Numbered from the stretch's first letter, positions 42,379 through 53,619 are shown. The stretch: 64,000 nt of DNA from Gracilaria domingensis (GCA_022539475.1 VCMS01000001.1:310001-374000); one strand, 5' to 3'. The notes: generated by a model not told the origin, from the sequence alone. Numbers and translations: made by a program.

Positions 42379-44082
42379 TTAAAAAGTGGCACCCGTACTC
42401 GCGCCTCCGTTGGCGCAGGCCGTCGCTGTAGAACTAGCGTTTGATTGCTGCCTGCATCTCAAACACTTGAGCATCTTCTCCCTATCCTGAAAGTACGCGC
42501 CGCATGGACACTGGAAAGCCCGTCTGGTCATGTGGATGGACCGTCGGTGCTTATCACGGTTAAACTTCTCGGCAAAACCAAAGCCACATATATCGCACAC
42601 AAAGTTTCTCATTCTATCATGAACCGATCTCATGTGCTTCAGCAAATGATCCTGTCGCTTAAATTTGTATGGACATGAGCGACATGCAAAGCGCCGGCGA
42701 TCATCATGAACTGAGCGTAGATGTTTGAACAAATTGGAGCGTCTCGCAAAGCGTTGTCCACACATGTGACAACGCAATCGATCAGACGTAGGATCAGGTG
42801 CGGTGGCGGTGGTCGACACACCCAAAGGTATAGAGCGCTTGGCGATACACACGGACTTTTTCATAGGTGAGTCGTCGCTCATGACCGGGCGGGCGCTCGG
42901 CGCGCGCGCACGTGGACGAGTGACCTGCATCGGCTCCAAATCACTTATGGAGCTGGTGGCTGGGGCGCGCAGGAAATCAGGCAGCTGCGTGAGGGCACAC
43001 ACGGAACGCGCTAAGGTTGGAGAGGGAAACAGAGGGAGATCTGACAAAGACATTGAAGCGTTTGCAGACGAAGTGGGTACAGTTCGGTGAGTGGTGGATA
43101 GAGAGCAGGCGACCTGAGCGGCAGCGGCGGCGGCGACCGCAAACGCAGAGCTGGTGGCAGGGTCATTGGGCGCGGGTTTGTGCGCGGCGGACGAAGCGAT
43201 GGTTTGAGGTTGATCGGCATCCTTGGCCCACGGCAGGAAGGAGGAGTTGTCAACGGCGGCTGCAGCAGCAAGCGCAGCGGCCGAAGGGCGCGCGGAGAGG
43301 CCGAAGGGCGAAAGCACGTTCTGCGCGGAGCCAGACGCGGCGTTGGAGGCGGCCACAGCGTTGGACGCGGCGGCGACGGCGGCAGAAGAAGTATCCAACG
43401 CAAGGGGAGACGAAGCAGCGGCAACCGGGGCGGCGGGCGCAGAAGGCATGGGCGGCGGCGGGGCGGTGACGGAAGGATCAAGCGGGAGCTGAAGCCTCAA
43501 GGCGCTGAACTTGTCACCATGTTGCGCTGGCGCTTCTGTGGCCGGCGCAGTGGTGGACACGGGGCGCGAAAAGGAGCGGCGCGGAACGCTGTCGAAGATA
43601 AAGGCGGCGGCGCGCTCGTCAACAGTGCCCAGCGGCGCGCGCTCACACAAGACGGCGGCATCGTCGGCCGAAAACGGCAGCGGCTGGCGGTCGGGGGTGA
43701 CGGGCTCGACGACGCGCGGCGACGCGGAAGGCGGCAAGGCGGACGGCAAGCGCGGCGAGAGCGCGTAGGCGCGCGGCGAGAGCGCGGCGGAGGCGTTGGG
43801 GGCGGCGGTGGAGAGGGGGGAGGGCAGGGGCGGGCGCGCGTGGCGCGCGTGGGGGGGGTGGTTGGAGGAGGGCAGCGGGAGCGACTGCGACTGCAGCGAG
43901 GCGGCGAGATGCGGCGGCGAGAGGCGCGGGAGCGCGGCGGAGGCGCGCGGCACGTACGGGAAGGGGTCGTCGAGCAGCGTGAGCGGGTCGCAGACGGCGA
44001 GCGGATCGGGCGGGGAGGACAGCGGGATGGAGAGCATGGTGGCGGGGTGGGAGGGGGAGGTGGACGCGAAGGCGGCGCTCAT
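42379..44082 (-). CDS. C2H2 zinc-finger protein, probable transcription factor
   Basis: 567 residues from ATG at 44082 (MSAAFASTSPSHPATML). The same frame extends 54 codons upstream to an ATG at 44244; that part is Arg/Pro-rich, so the later start is preferred. The first 400 residues are low-complexity Ala, Pro and Ser. The last 130 hold three clear C2H2 fingers (CHMCGQRFARRSNLFKHLRSVH, CRSCPYKFKRQDHLLKHMRSVH, CDICGFGFAEKFNRDKHRRSIH) linked in tandem, then a degenerate fourth (CPCGAYFQDREKMLKCLRC) with Cys in place of His. DNA binding is expected. The GC-rich DNA of the first part creates many false overlapping frames on both strands. Confidence 0.82.
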   Translation of the reverse strand: MSAAFASTSPSHPATMLSIPLSSPPDPLAVCDPLTLLDDPFPYVPRASAALPRLSPPHLAASLQSQSLPLPSSNHPPHARHARPPLPSPLSTAAPNASAALSPRAYALSPRLPSALPPSASPRVVEPVTPDRQPLPFSADDAAVLCERAPLGTVDERAAAFIFDSVPRRSFSRPVSTTAPATEAPAQHGDKFSALRLQLPLDPSVTAPPPPMPSAPAAPVAAASSPLALDTSSAAVAAASNAVAASNAASGSAQNVLSPFGLSARPSAAALAAAAAVDNSSFLPWAKDADQPQTIASSAAHKPAPNDPATSSAFAVAAAAAAQVACSLSTTHRTVPTSSANASMSLSDLPLFPSPTLARSVCALTQLPDFLRAPATSSISDLEPMQVTRPRARAPSARPVMSDDSPMKKSVCIAKRSIPLGVSTTATAPDPTSDRLRCHMCGQRFARRSNLFKHLRSVHDDRRRFACRSCPYKFKRQDHLLKHMRSVHDRMRNFVCDICGFGFAEKFNRDKHRRSIHMTRRAFQCPCGAYFQDREKMLKCLRCRQQSNASSTATACANGGASTGATF

Positions 44083-44781
44083 GGCGGCGCTGGGGGGAGG
44101 GGGGGCGGTGTACGGGGCGGCGCGGACGCAGGAGGCGAGCTGCCGGGGCGGGGGGGGGCGGGGGCGCGACGCGCACTTGGGCGTGCGCTGCGCGCGCGGC
44201 CGCGCAGCACAGCGGCTACACGCGGCATAAATAATTCGCGGCACCGGTGCGCGTTAGCGCGCGCGGCCGCGCCCGCGCCGCGCGCGCCGCGCGCGCCGCG
44301 CGCAGCAGGGGGCGCGTCTCGGCGCGCGCGCGTGCCGCGGCTAACGCGGCTGCCGCATGCGTGGACAGCGCGCGGCGCCGCTTTACAGCGCGCGCGCGCG
44401 GCGCGCGGCGGGAGCCCCCTGCGCGCGTGCGCCGTGCGCGTACCGCGCGCGACAACGATGCTTTCCAGCAGCGCATTGTGCGCGCGGCGCGCGCGGCGCG
44501 CTGTAAGCGGCCGCGCGTTGTACAGCGGCGCGCCGCGTGAACGGCTGGTTGTGCCGCGTCGCGCGCGCCCCGCGCGCCGCCGCCGCGCCGCCGCCGTCGA
44601 GGCTGTACGCGCGAGCCCGGGCCGCCGCGCTCGCGCGCTCGCGCCATCGCGCGCTCGCGCCGCTTCGCCGCCCCCGCCGCGCTGCCCGCGCGCCCGCCCG
44701 CCGCTTAAGGCGGCGCCGTGGGCTGTAACGGCGCCGCCGCGGCTGCTCGTGCCGTCATCTGCCTGCTCCGCCGCCTCCGAC
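44083..44781. promoter_or_regulatory. Very GC-rich divergent spacer (CpG-island-like)
   Basis: 700 bases dominated by GCGC and CGCG steps (44200-44560) between two divergent genes. Long open frames in all six frames reflect composition, not coding. It is likely the shared promoter region. Confidence 0.5.
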
Positions 44782-45513
44782 ATGGCTGCTCGCTGCTCGC
44801 TGCTCGCGTCGCTCGCTCTGGCGCTGCTCTTCGCCCGCGCCGCCGCGCAGGGCGCCTTCCCGTGCCACACCGGCAAGAACTCCCTGGCCGCGCCCGGCTG
44901 CGAGAAGGTGCGCCTGCCCGTCGGCATGTGCTCCGCCTGCGCGCTCAAGAACGTCAAGCCCGACGGCGGCTTCCAGAACTGCAAGTCCATCTACAACCTG
45001 GACGCGCCCAACTGCAAGAACAAGCTGCAGCAGTACGCCAACCAGAACCCGTGCGACTGGCAGCGCAAGTCGCAGGTCCAAGCCTGGAACGTTCAATCCA
45101 AGCAGAAGCTCGACTACTTTGTGTACTCCGTGTGTGAGCAGTGCTGCGATTGCATCCACAAGGGTGCCACCGTCGGCCAGTACAACTGGCGCAAGGCGCA
45201 AGGCAAGCTGTTCCATCCGGAGCGCGGCAACTGCCCGGCGCATGCCTTCTACGACATCTGCAAGGTGCTGCCCAACATCAAGTACATGGCTCTAGGCAAC
45301 GCGCCGTTCCAGGACGGATGGGGCAAGGCGTGCAATCATCTCAACAAGTGGTTCAACTCACCAGCCGCCACCAACTGGCTCAGCAACCACAACGCCAAAA
45401 TGATCAACAACATCAAGAAGTTTCTGACCAACGTCAACGTCGCCAACCAATGCGGCTCCAAAGAGGTGTGGACGCGTTGCTTGGTCATGGAGAAGAAGCA
45501 GCATCGTATCTAA
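44782..45513 (+). CDS. Secreted Cys-rich protein, unknown function
   Basis: 243 residues. A clear signal peptide (MAARCSLLASLALALLFARAAAQ, residues 1-22) is followed by a mature domain with 16 Cys, including FPCHTGKN, GMCSACALKN, CEQCCDC and NPCDWQRKS. It is rich in Asn, Lys and Trp (NWRKAQGKLFH, WFNSPAATNWLSNHNAK). Codons end almost always in C or G (AAC, AAG, CTG, GCC), clearly more biased than genes on either side, which suggests very high expression. No Pfam family is recalled. An extracellular or wall protein is inferred. The upstream open frame is the GC island and not coding. Confidence 0.8.
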   Translation: MAARCSLLASLALALLFARAAAQGAFPCHTGKNSLAAPGCEKVRLPVGMCSACALKNVKPDGGFQNCKSIYNLDAPNCKNKLQQYANQNPCDWQRKSQVQAWNVQSKQKLDYFVYSVCEQCCDCIHKGATVGQYNWRKAQGKLFHPERGNCPAHAFYDICKVLPNIKYMALGNAPFQDGWGKACNHLNKWFNSPAATNWLSNHNAKMINNIKKFLTNVNVANQCGSKEVWTRCLVMEKKQHRI

Positions 45514-46091
45514 CGCTCTCAACTAAATCCTAACTACAAGCGTACGCCACTAGATTCTAGATAGTTCATTATTTATATTATATAACTTCACTACTAGTCT
45601 CTCCTCAGCACTGGAACGCGCCGCGCGATTGCTCCAAACCAATAGCAGCCACTGACCAACAGTACGAGTCAGGGAAACGAATGCTCAGTAGCGCGCCACC
45701 TAACGCGTGATCTCGCGCGCAATGTCAAGTGCACCACCCTCACGGTCCACGCCCGCGGAAGCGCATTCGCGCGCTTGTCAACCGACACAGGCAGCTAACG
45801 GCAACGGCTGCCAAAAAAGGCATCAACGCCACACATGCAGCGTAACGTTGGCCAACAATTGGTGCTTTTGACAACTATACACAAAAGCTCTCACATGCGC
45901 TTCCTTTTTAGAAACAACACTCGCACTCACTCTCAGACACACACCCTCACATATGCCACACACATACCCCCCCACACACACACACACTCACTGCCACTCA
46001 AGTGACGACACAAACATATTAACAACAAAAAAAGACAAGCAACAACGCAACACAACACGCCAACAAACAGCAAAGCGTCGCGGCCGATGCG
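45514..46091. other. Convergent spacer with CA microsatellite
   Basis: Contains a (CA)n run at about 45966-45987. No gene seen. Confidence 0.45.
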
Positions 46092-46685
46092 CTACGCAGC
46101 GGCGCCACTGGGCGCATGTAAAGGCGTGCCAACCGGTTTTTTCTGTTTGAGCTGCGCGGTAAGCCACTGAACGCCCTTCATAAGCGACTGACGATCCGAC
46201 GCCGTGCACGGGAACACCTTGGAGCATGACACGTTCAACGCGTCGATTCGCAGCACCTTCTCCACCACCTTGACGGACGCGGCGCCGGGCAAGTCCTGCT
46301 TGTTGGCCAGCACCAGCAGCGGGCGGTCCTTGATGCTGGCGGCGCCCTTGTCGGTCTTGTACAGCTTGTCCAGCTCCTCGGCCGCCAGCCTCATTCTGGG
46401 CAAGTCGCTGGTGTCGACGACGAAGATGACGGCGTCGGCGTCCTTGAAGCACTGCCTCCACAGAGGTCGGACCTTGTCCAAGCCGCCGACGTCCCAGCAG
46501 TCCAGTTCCAGCCCGTCGACCTGCATCTTCTCGTGATTGACGCCCAGGGTGGGAATGGTCTCCATGCGCTTGCCGTACACCAGCTGGTACAGAATGGTGG
46601 TGGCTCCCGAGCCGTCCAGGCCGAGAACGAGCACGCCGCGCGATCGCGAGCGCTTGGCCAACTGCTGCGAAAAACAGTTCCCCAT
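46092..46685 (-). CDS. Arf-like small GTPase with altered P-loop and switch II
   Basis: 197 residues from ATG at 46685 giving MGNCFS, an N-myristoylation signal plus Cys4 for possible palmitoylation. Arf-type features: switch I METIPTLGVNHEKM (Thr46 kept), DCWDVGG (63-68), KVRPLWRQCF, VIFVVDTSD, LLVLANKQDLPGA (NKQD 128-131) and the PCTASD base loop. Two invariant residues differ. The P-loop GLDGSGATT (22-30) has Ala28 where all active Arf proteins have Lys. The switch II sequence is GGLDK, with Leu69 in place of the catalytic Gln (Gln71 of ARF1). Both are clear single-codon readings (GCC; CTT on the coding strand). Hydrolysis is expected to be lost, and nucleotide binding weak. Confidence 0.88.
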   Translation of the reverse strand: MGNCFSQQLAKRSRSRGVLVLGLDGSGATTILYQLVYGKRMETIPTLGVNHEKMQVDGLELDCWDVGGLDKVRPLWRQCFKDADAVIFVVDTSDLPRMRLAAEELDKLYKTDKGAASIKDRPLLVLANKQDLPGAASVKVVEKVLRIDALNVSCSKVFPCTASDRQSLMKGVQWLTAQLKQKKPVGTPLHAPSGAAA

Positions 46686-49651
46686 AACGAAGCAAGGACG
46701 GCGGGAGGGGGGGGGGGGGGGGGTTGGGGGAGTTGGCGGGGGAGGGGGGGTGGGCGAGTGGAGAGGGGGTGGGGGGGGGAAGGGGAAGAAGGGGACGCGG
46801 CGCGAAGGAAGCGGCGGCAAGCGGCGGGGGGGTCGGGCGCGCTCAAAACGGGACGGGGGGGGGGGGGGGGGTGCGGTTCGGGGGAGGCGAAGGCGCGGCT
46901 CGCGGGCGCGCGAGGATGCGACGCGCTGCGGCGGCTTGGCGCGAGTTGCGCTTGGGCGGCGCGCTGGCGAATGGCGTGACGGCGCGGCGCGTGCTGCAAC
47001 GGCGGGCGAAAGGCGCGCTTCAAAAAATCGCGCCTGCGCGGCCGCGGGCCGCGCGCGTGCGCTGCATTTGTGTGTGGCCGCGTATGCGCCGCTTCTGTGT
47101 CGTGACGCGCGCGCGCGCGACAACACGCCCGCGGCGTGTTGTAGCCGCGCCGCTGCATGGCGCTGGCGACGCCCGTTCCGCCGCTTGCGCGCGCGCCCAC
47201 GGCGCCCGCTGCCCGCCGAACTGTACCTTCGCCGCCGCCGCTGCCGCCGCCGCCGCCGCGCCGCCGCCGCCGGCCGCCGCCGCCGTGCAGCGCAGCCCTA
47301 CCCGCGGGCTGCCCCACCCCCAGCCCAGCCCGCGAGCTGCCCCACCCCCCTCGCCGCTCCTCCGTCGCTGCTCTGCGCCAACTGACTCCCTTCAACGGCG
47401 TGCATTGCTGGTACAGTCGGCAGCCTTTTCACCCCGCTTTGTCTCCGTTATATCTTGTTTCCCCCCCCCCCCCCCCCCCCATCGCCCCCCAGAAATTCAC
47501 ATACGCACAGCGCAACACGCACGCATCCGCTCTCGAGAAGCTCAACCTAAAATTAGGATAAACTGCAGACGCGCTCTATTGCCGTTCCTTCCTCGTCGTC
47601 ATCAACAACTCTTACCCTTCTTATCCACATTGCATCCAATCACATACGCCATAGCGCCAAGCATTCATTCACAACCTCCGTTTGGCCACCTTCCATCTCC
47701 GCCTGGCACCGGAGCTCAACATCTTTTCTCCCAGCACCACACTATCTACACCACCTACACCGCACCGTACACCCTTCGATTCTTTAATTGTATTGTCAAG
47801 TTGCACCACTCCCCATTTCACTGCTTATTCCCTTTCGTGGTTAGCCTTCAAGGCTAAGTGTGCGCTCGCTTCATACACCTTCCCCACGCTCACTCCTGTA
47901 CAGATTAGAGCCCTTACCTTTCTCCGCCACCAATGCACACCGAGTAGCCAGACGTGCTACGTTTATTGGTATCATACTGGTGTCCACAACCCTTCAAACC
48001 ACGCGAGCCAACTCTTGTATAATACCGCTCCACGCTTACGGTAGCTAAATTACGTGATCCGTCCACTATTGTCATGATCATCATCAACACCAGACACGCT
48101 CATCGCTCATATTCTTACCGATAATATGTTACGTCAGCCGCTCTTCCCCGCCAAATATACATCAGCGCGTCCTTGCCACATCATCACCTCCTCCCAGTCG
48201 TATGCACCTCTCTTGTGCATGCGTATATACCGTGCCGCGTTTTTCGATACTAGTAGCCGGCTAACACCGGCTCCTGTTGGGCACCGCTTTAAACACGTCT
48301 TCCCAAACATTTCGTGCCTCCCGACATGCCCCAACACCACAACTGATCATTCTCGTCTTCGTCGACTTTTCCACGTCCGCTCTTTTCCAGATTACAGCAC
48401 ATGGCCATGGCCTGTAGCGTAATCCACAACCCCGCAGGCGTTAATTCCAGTCAGCTCCAGCCGCATGACACACTCACTGCCCCAGCTAACGTAACCAGCT
48501 CACTTGTACTGTACCGATGGTAAGGATACTGTCCACAGCTACCTTTGGTACCATACAATAAGCCCGGAGCCCATACAACCCCCCCTCCTCCTCCACAGAA
48601 TCAAATCCAATCTGAGATTTGCGTCACAATGTCGGTGCATCCCATGACTACTTCCGTCAGCCCTAAAGCTCACTCTTCCCCAGCCCAACCACGGAGCAAA
48701 TGTAGCTCCATCTTGCGATGCCCCCTGCGTTGTCCCAGCAATACAACTTATTCGCTTCCCATGCCACTCAAATCAACCAGGCCCTTCACATAGCTCGGTA
48801 ACTCGTTTACAGTCTGCGTTTCTCTTGTTTCCCCATCGCCATCCTAAAATAGCGAGACCGCACCAGCGGTACGTTATTCCACTCCCCCTCCCGTCACCAC
48901 TTTTCTCCCCAGCACATGACGTCTAAACAGCACCCCAAGCTGACAACATTCGCAGAAATTCCATCTGCATTAAAGGCCAATACACAATACACGCCACCAC
49001 AACTAGTTCTATGAAGATATCAAGATAGCGAATATCAAGGGTACATTAGTAACACTGGAGAAAATGTATGCAAGTCATATAACAAATCTCTGTGTTACAT
49101 GAATGGCGCTGTCGAAGTGCCCAGATGGCCCTTCATGATAAGATTAACTCCGGCCGATGATGGGTCAAGGCGAATTATGAAGCCGTTGGTATCTTCTACG
49201 TGATAGAGTACGAAAGCAACAGTGTCGCCAGAGTGTAATTAAGACAAGGCTTTGACCCATTAATTTGGCATTTGAAGGAACAGCTACATCGTCTCATCCC
49301 AAGTACAACAAGCCTACGGATAAACATGACAATTACAGCCATGGCCCAACCAATACTCGTGAATACTGCAGAAGTTGGACCTGGACGACAACAAGCAGTT
49401 CGGGGGCAAGACAAGAATTGCCGTTGCTTCAGCCTGTGGAGATCGTTTCACATGGGATAATTCAATAAACGTCTTGCGACTGGCTGTCGCTCATAATGCA
49501 AGAAAGAAACAGGGCCTGAGGCCACGGTAATCACTGTCGTCATAGAAAACACTAAGACTCTGGACCTCGGCCACAAGGCCATACACAGTGTTCCAAACGG
49601 AATAGATAAGGGAATGCAGCGAGGAATCAGGTGGTTGTAACGTCATCACTC
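46686..49651. other. GC-island edge followed by a gene-free 3 kb spacer
   Basis: 46700-47300 continues the GC-rich island and has G runs of 15 or more bases near 46709-46723 and 46857-46872, then a C run at 47461-47480. 47500-49650 is AT-richer, with no gene supported. Two copies of the dispersed motif are at 48511 and 48541. Confidence 0.45.
48504..48556. repeat. Two inverted copies of the dispersed GTACCRANGGTA motif
   Basis: GTACCGATGGTA at 48511-48522 on the plus strand and GTACCAAAGGTA on the minus strand at 48541-48552, about 18 bases apart and in opposite orientation. The 14 bases TACCTTTGGTACCA at 48540-48553 recur exactly at 63975-63988. Confidence 0.65.
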
Positions 49652-50623
49652 CTAGTACTCGTTTGACGTTTCTCCTGAGCAAAACTTCTGTGGAACGTAT
49701 GCATCCTTCAAAGCAAGATTATACACCACTTGGCGAATTCCTTCCAAGAGCTCAAGAGCGCAGTCTTGAGCAGGCAAATCTAAGCGCTCCTCAACGCCCT
49801 TTTCACGATGATCTGCTAAAGGTACTAGAATACAGCAAACTGGCAAAAGCCATGTCCGAGCATTAGTAAGGAATCCGATGGCAAATCTTCTCCAGTCAAT
49901 TAGTCGAGGGGCTTCTTCTCGTACGGTAACGCCAAGTTCCTCGCAAGCCCGAAGGACCAATCGGCGTATACTTCCCGGCAAAATGACATCGTCCGGTGCG
50001 GTGTACACCTGCATGTCCTTCGTAATCACAAAAAAGTTTGATATAAGTCCCTCGATAAGAGCCATATGTCCATGTGAATCCGTTCCAACCAGAATAGTTT
50101 CGTAGGCTTCTTTAGCGCGCAGAAATTGAAGCGGTTTCCTTTCACGATACCATGCTGAGTTCTTCACGTGCGGATCTCGACGTGGCTGACCTCTACATTC
50201 AACTGTCACAGGACTGCTACTCTGATCAAACGACTTGGTACGTGAGATGTGAACACGAAGCAAGATTTCTTTATCAACACCTTCAATCAAAGCAGCAAGG
50301 AACTGAAGTTCATACCCAACTTGCGAATGTTGCGCAAAAGCATCATCAACGATTGAACAAACACGGCTCATAATCGAGGACCTAGGAGGAATTTCTGCCT
50401 GAGGAAATAGACTTGAAACCCCCTGCATAATCCGATCGACATGAAAACCAATTTGTGGGATGTGCGTACCATACACTGATACAAATGTAGTGTACGCTGC
50501 TCGTGGGATGCCGTTCATGAAGTCAGACAGAGAAACATTGTGCGAAACGCGTACACACTTTGCGTCACTACTCGGTACACATTCCACAAATAGTGGCAAG
50601 ACTCCCCGGGACCCCAAATCCAT
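49652..50623 (-). CDS. Class IV PLP aminotransferase-like protein (BCAT/ADCL family)
   Basis: 323 residues. The C-terminal half has the class IV fold: KNSAWYRERKPLQFLR, ETILVGTDSHGHMALIEGLISNFFVIT, VYTAPDDVILPGSIRRLVLRACEELGV, FLTNARTWLLPVCCI. This matches the group of plant D-amino acid aminotransferase/aminodeoxychorismate lyase-like proteins with a divergent N-terminal half. The lysine in the KNSAWYRERK segment is the likely PLP anchor, seen in this family as VKDSRW. Substrate not predictable. No targeting peptide is obvious. Confidence 0.82.
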   Translation of the reverse strand: MDLGSRGVLPLFVECVPSSDAKCVRVSHNVSLSDFMNGIPRAAYTTFVSVYGTHIPQIGFHVDRIMQGVSSLFPQAEIPPRSSIMSRVCSIVDDAFAQHSQVGYELQFLAALIEGVDKEILLRVHISRTKSFDQSSSPVTVECRGQPRRDPHVKNSAWYRERKPLQFLRAKEAYETILVGTDSHGHMALIEGLISNFFVITKDMQVYTAPDDVILPGSIRRLVLRACEELGVTVREEAPRLIDWRRFAIGFLTNARTWLLPVCCILVPLADHREKGVEERLDLPAQDCALELLEGIRQVVYNLALKDAYVPQKFCSGETSNEY

Positions 50624-51700
50624 GTGTTATAGTGCCACTCGACAGCTTCTCACTGTTTATCTAGTATGGAAAATAAGTCAATCAGTGAGTTGAGGTGGCC
50701 TGGATAGAAAGGGTAGGGCGTGAATGAACAATACGAGCAAAAGCTCATGCTAATGGACGGTAAGCTCTTCAGAGGTTCGTGCTTCGCAATCTTGATTACC
50801 TCTTCGCCAATGCACTTCATGCCGCTACGTTCGCGTGAAGTTCATGCCATGAACAGATCAGAACATTATTTTAATATGATAAACAAGCTAACGTACCCCT
50901 GGTAGCTTCTATCATTTTTGTTGTTAGAACATGCACAAGATTTTTTACATTCCCAACGAACTCGTTGCTCTCCTCAACTCTCATAGATGGCGAGGCGTCG
51001 AGGCGTCGCTCGAGGGAGGAATGCTCCTTCATTCTAACTGCTCACCCATTAGGCTTGCTATAGTTGTGGCTCTCGGCCGGGCCGACCAAACAAGGCATAT
51101 TGCGTTCTATTTTCGTTCGTTTTATGACATCCTTACTACCTCTTTTTAGTCCTGATTGAAACATTTCTTTTCTGCTCTGTTACATAATCGCTTAAACTTT
51201 GTAGTACTCTGGTAGCACAAACTATAGACCAGAAAATAAGCGTAGTTACTGTTGATGAGACGACGAACCCCGGGAAGCTCTCTTCGTTTCTGATTTAGCG
51301 ATTGCACATAGCAGGGCCCCATTCGTTTGTCGTACCAGAGCTCGCCACTAGAGGTGACCAGTGAAAAATGTGAGGCTCTTCTATCTCCCAATCTTACAAG
51401 TTGCGTCATATGATATTTTTCCGACAGCTACTAAACTGATATCATCTCTCAAAGCGGGGTTCAGCCTAATGAAAACGCATTACAATATTACGATCTCAGC
51501 CAGCCACAATGTGTAGCTGCTCTGTCCCTGCAGTCTTCTCGAACGCACCAGTGCGTATCATCACAAGAACGGTTGGCAGAGGACAATTAGTTCGAGAAGT
51601 ATCAAAAGCGCACGAGGATATCGCCGCTCTGTAACCAGTTACGGTTACGCTAGGGTGCTCATAAACGAGAGAAAAAGAGACGGTCATCGCGTGGATCCAT
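50624..51700. other. Intergenic, 1.1 kb, no gene seen
   Basis: Only short, featureless frames were found on both strands. Confidence 0.4.
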
Positions 51701-53244
51701 CTAGGATTCAGGGATGTTAGCTTCAACTCCATGCTGTTGTACTGACCCCGCAGCGGAACTACTAGCTGCTGCTGCTGCCTTGTACGGGTCTGGAACTGCT
51801 TCCGTGCCAGGAGTAGGAAGCTGCGCCAGAAGCTGCGCCAGCTCTTCTTCGGCTTCGTCCACCAATGTCTTTTTGGGAGGCTTGTTCGCTTCTATTGCGA
51901 CTGGTTCTCCTGAAATAAGTTTTTCCAATTCCATTTCTAGAACTGCATTATCTGTTGCGGACTCTTGCGCAAGTTGCTCCAACGCGAGTCGTACATCTGA
52001 CTGTTCTTCCATTAATTCCTTAAAGTCAGCTGCGACATTATCAACTCTGTCTGCCGTAACACCGTTCTCGTTCACAAGCTTGAGTGATTCCATACCCGTT
52101 TCGAGAGCCAGAACCGCTTCTCTGTTAGACTCGGCTTCATCAACTGCCAGCAAAACATCGGAAAGCTTAGTGGCAGCAGAACGAGCACCGGTGAGCTTCG
52201 CCTCCAACACTTTCTTCTTTCGCAACCGCGTTAGAGCTTCTGCCTTGTTTCCAGACTTTGCCGCTTTTGTTGCCGCCTCTATTTCCTTTGCAATGGCAGT
52301 TTCTAAATGCAACGATTGTTGTTCCATGTGTTCAAGCGCCGCTTTCGTTCTAAGGACCCCTTTGTCGCTTGGATTCACCTTTTGTTTTCCAAACTTAACA
52401 CCAAGCACGGGATCTGGATGCTCTGGAGATGGTTCTGTAAACAAAGGCACTGCTTCATTTTTGGATACGAGGTATGATATTATCGCCTCTGCATCGCGTG
52501 TGTTTCGTTCTGTTACAGCAGACGCCAGACTCTTGACGGTGTGAATTTCAGTTGAAGCCATTGGACCCTCGGAATATGAAGAGAGACGGGCAGCTGCTGC
52601 CTTCAGTGCCGCTACCGGTACAATCGGGTCGTCGAGGCCAGGGGCTTCGGATTTCTTCGAACCCCAAATGTAGCTGCCCAATGTTTGCTTCAGTGAACTC
52701 AAAGTATAACCTGATCGCACTGCTGAATCCTTGGAGGGAGGTTTTAGCGTGTCTGCGCTTACAATATCCCCCTTCTGAAAAAGTTCACGCATAATGCGCA
52801 GGCCTGACGATGGTTCCCGGCCATTATGTTTCAGTTGCTTCAAAAGCTCTCTCTGTTATTAGAGAAACAGTACAACATAAAGTCCGGAGCGGGTCCAGCC
52901 GTTAGTTCAAGTGCTCTTCATGTCAAACATGATGGCGAACGAAATCATATTTGGCTTACGTACTGGAGTGACGACAAGCTTCCCAGGACGACTGCATGAT
53001 GAAACTACTGCGTCTTCAAAGAAACCGATCATTGCGTCCCACAATCCCTGTAAAATTGTTAACAGCTCACGTGGGTCAGTAAACAATACTAGAGAAGTTT
53101 ATGGAAGCTCGTAGCGTTTCTCATCAAGGTTTTCAAACTTACCGGGTTCTCGTCTCTATACGACGGCAAGTCAGCGGACCAAAGAACATCGATTTCTTCA
53201 GCGCTCCTTGATTTAAAGGACGGCAGGTTAGTAACGCTCCACAT
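51701..53244 (-). CDS. CHMP7: CHMP7-type ESCRT-III subunit, three exons
   Basis: Exons 53143-53244, 52964-53047 and 51701-52852 give 445 residues, the length of CHMP7. Exon 1 starts MWSVTNLPSFKSRSAEEIDVLW. Intron 1 (53048-53142, 95 bases) is GTAAGT...TACAG. Intron 2 (52853-52963, 111 bases) uses GTACGT; an alternative GTAAGC four bases downstream with a shifted acceptor also keeps the frame. The N-terminal half is the winged-helix region (GLWDAMIGFFEDAVVSS, GREPSSGLRIMRELFQKGD). The second half is the SNF7 domain, highly charged helices (LRKKKVLEAKLTGARSAATKLSDVLL) with an acidic end DEAEEELAQLLAQLP. CHMP7 works in nuclear envelope resealing. Confidence 0.88.
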
Positions 53245-53619
53245 GTCCGCTGTAACCATTTTGCATCAGAAAACGTTTTTGAGTTGCAGGCGGTTGAATC
53301 GGTCCTGGTTGAGCCTTTTGACAGGTAGAGAGGATACAAGCTGATCTCGGAGCGGTGAAATGTGGCTGGAAATCGCCGCTATCCCCGTAAAACAAGTCGA
53401 CGACGGCGGAAGAGACGAAGAGATACTTGTGTTGCAGCACTGGAAGGAGGTTGGATTACGCTGCGTAATCCACGCTGCGTACATAGGTAGAGCAGGCAAT
53501 TTTAGAGCGTTTCGCACTCTTTTAATTCTTTTGCTGCATTTCGCTGGACAAGTCTCAACCATATCTGGGAGTCGTGCTAGTTCAGAACTCTGGATCCAGA
53601 GCTGCGCCGTGAAGCAGAG

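Noticed and set aside
43180-44781. A long plus-strand open frame running into the secreted protein
   Set aside because: It lies opposite the zinc-finger gene and through the GC island, has Arg/Gly low-complexity sequence only, and the signal peptide at 44782 gives a far better start.
45966-45987. CA run as a functional site
   Set aside because: Simple microsatellite in a convergent spacer.
46537-47857. Several long frames on both strands around the Arf-like gene
   Set aside because: They are caused by G/C homopolymers and GC-rich composition; translations are poly-Arg, Gly and Pro with no domain.
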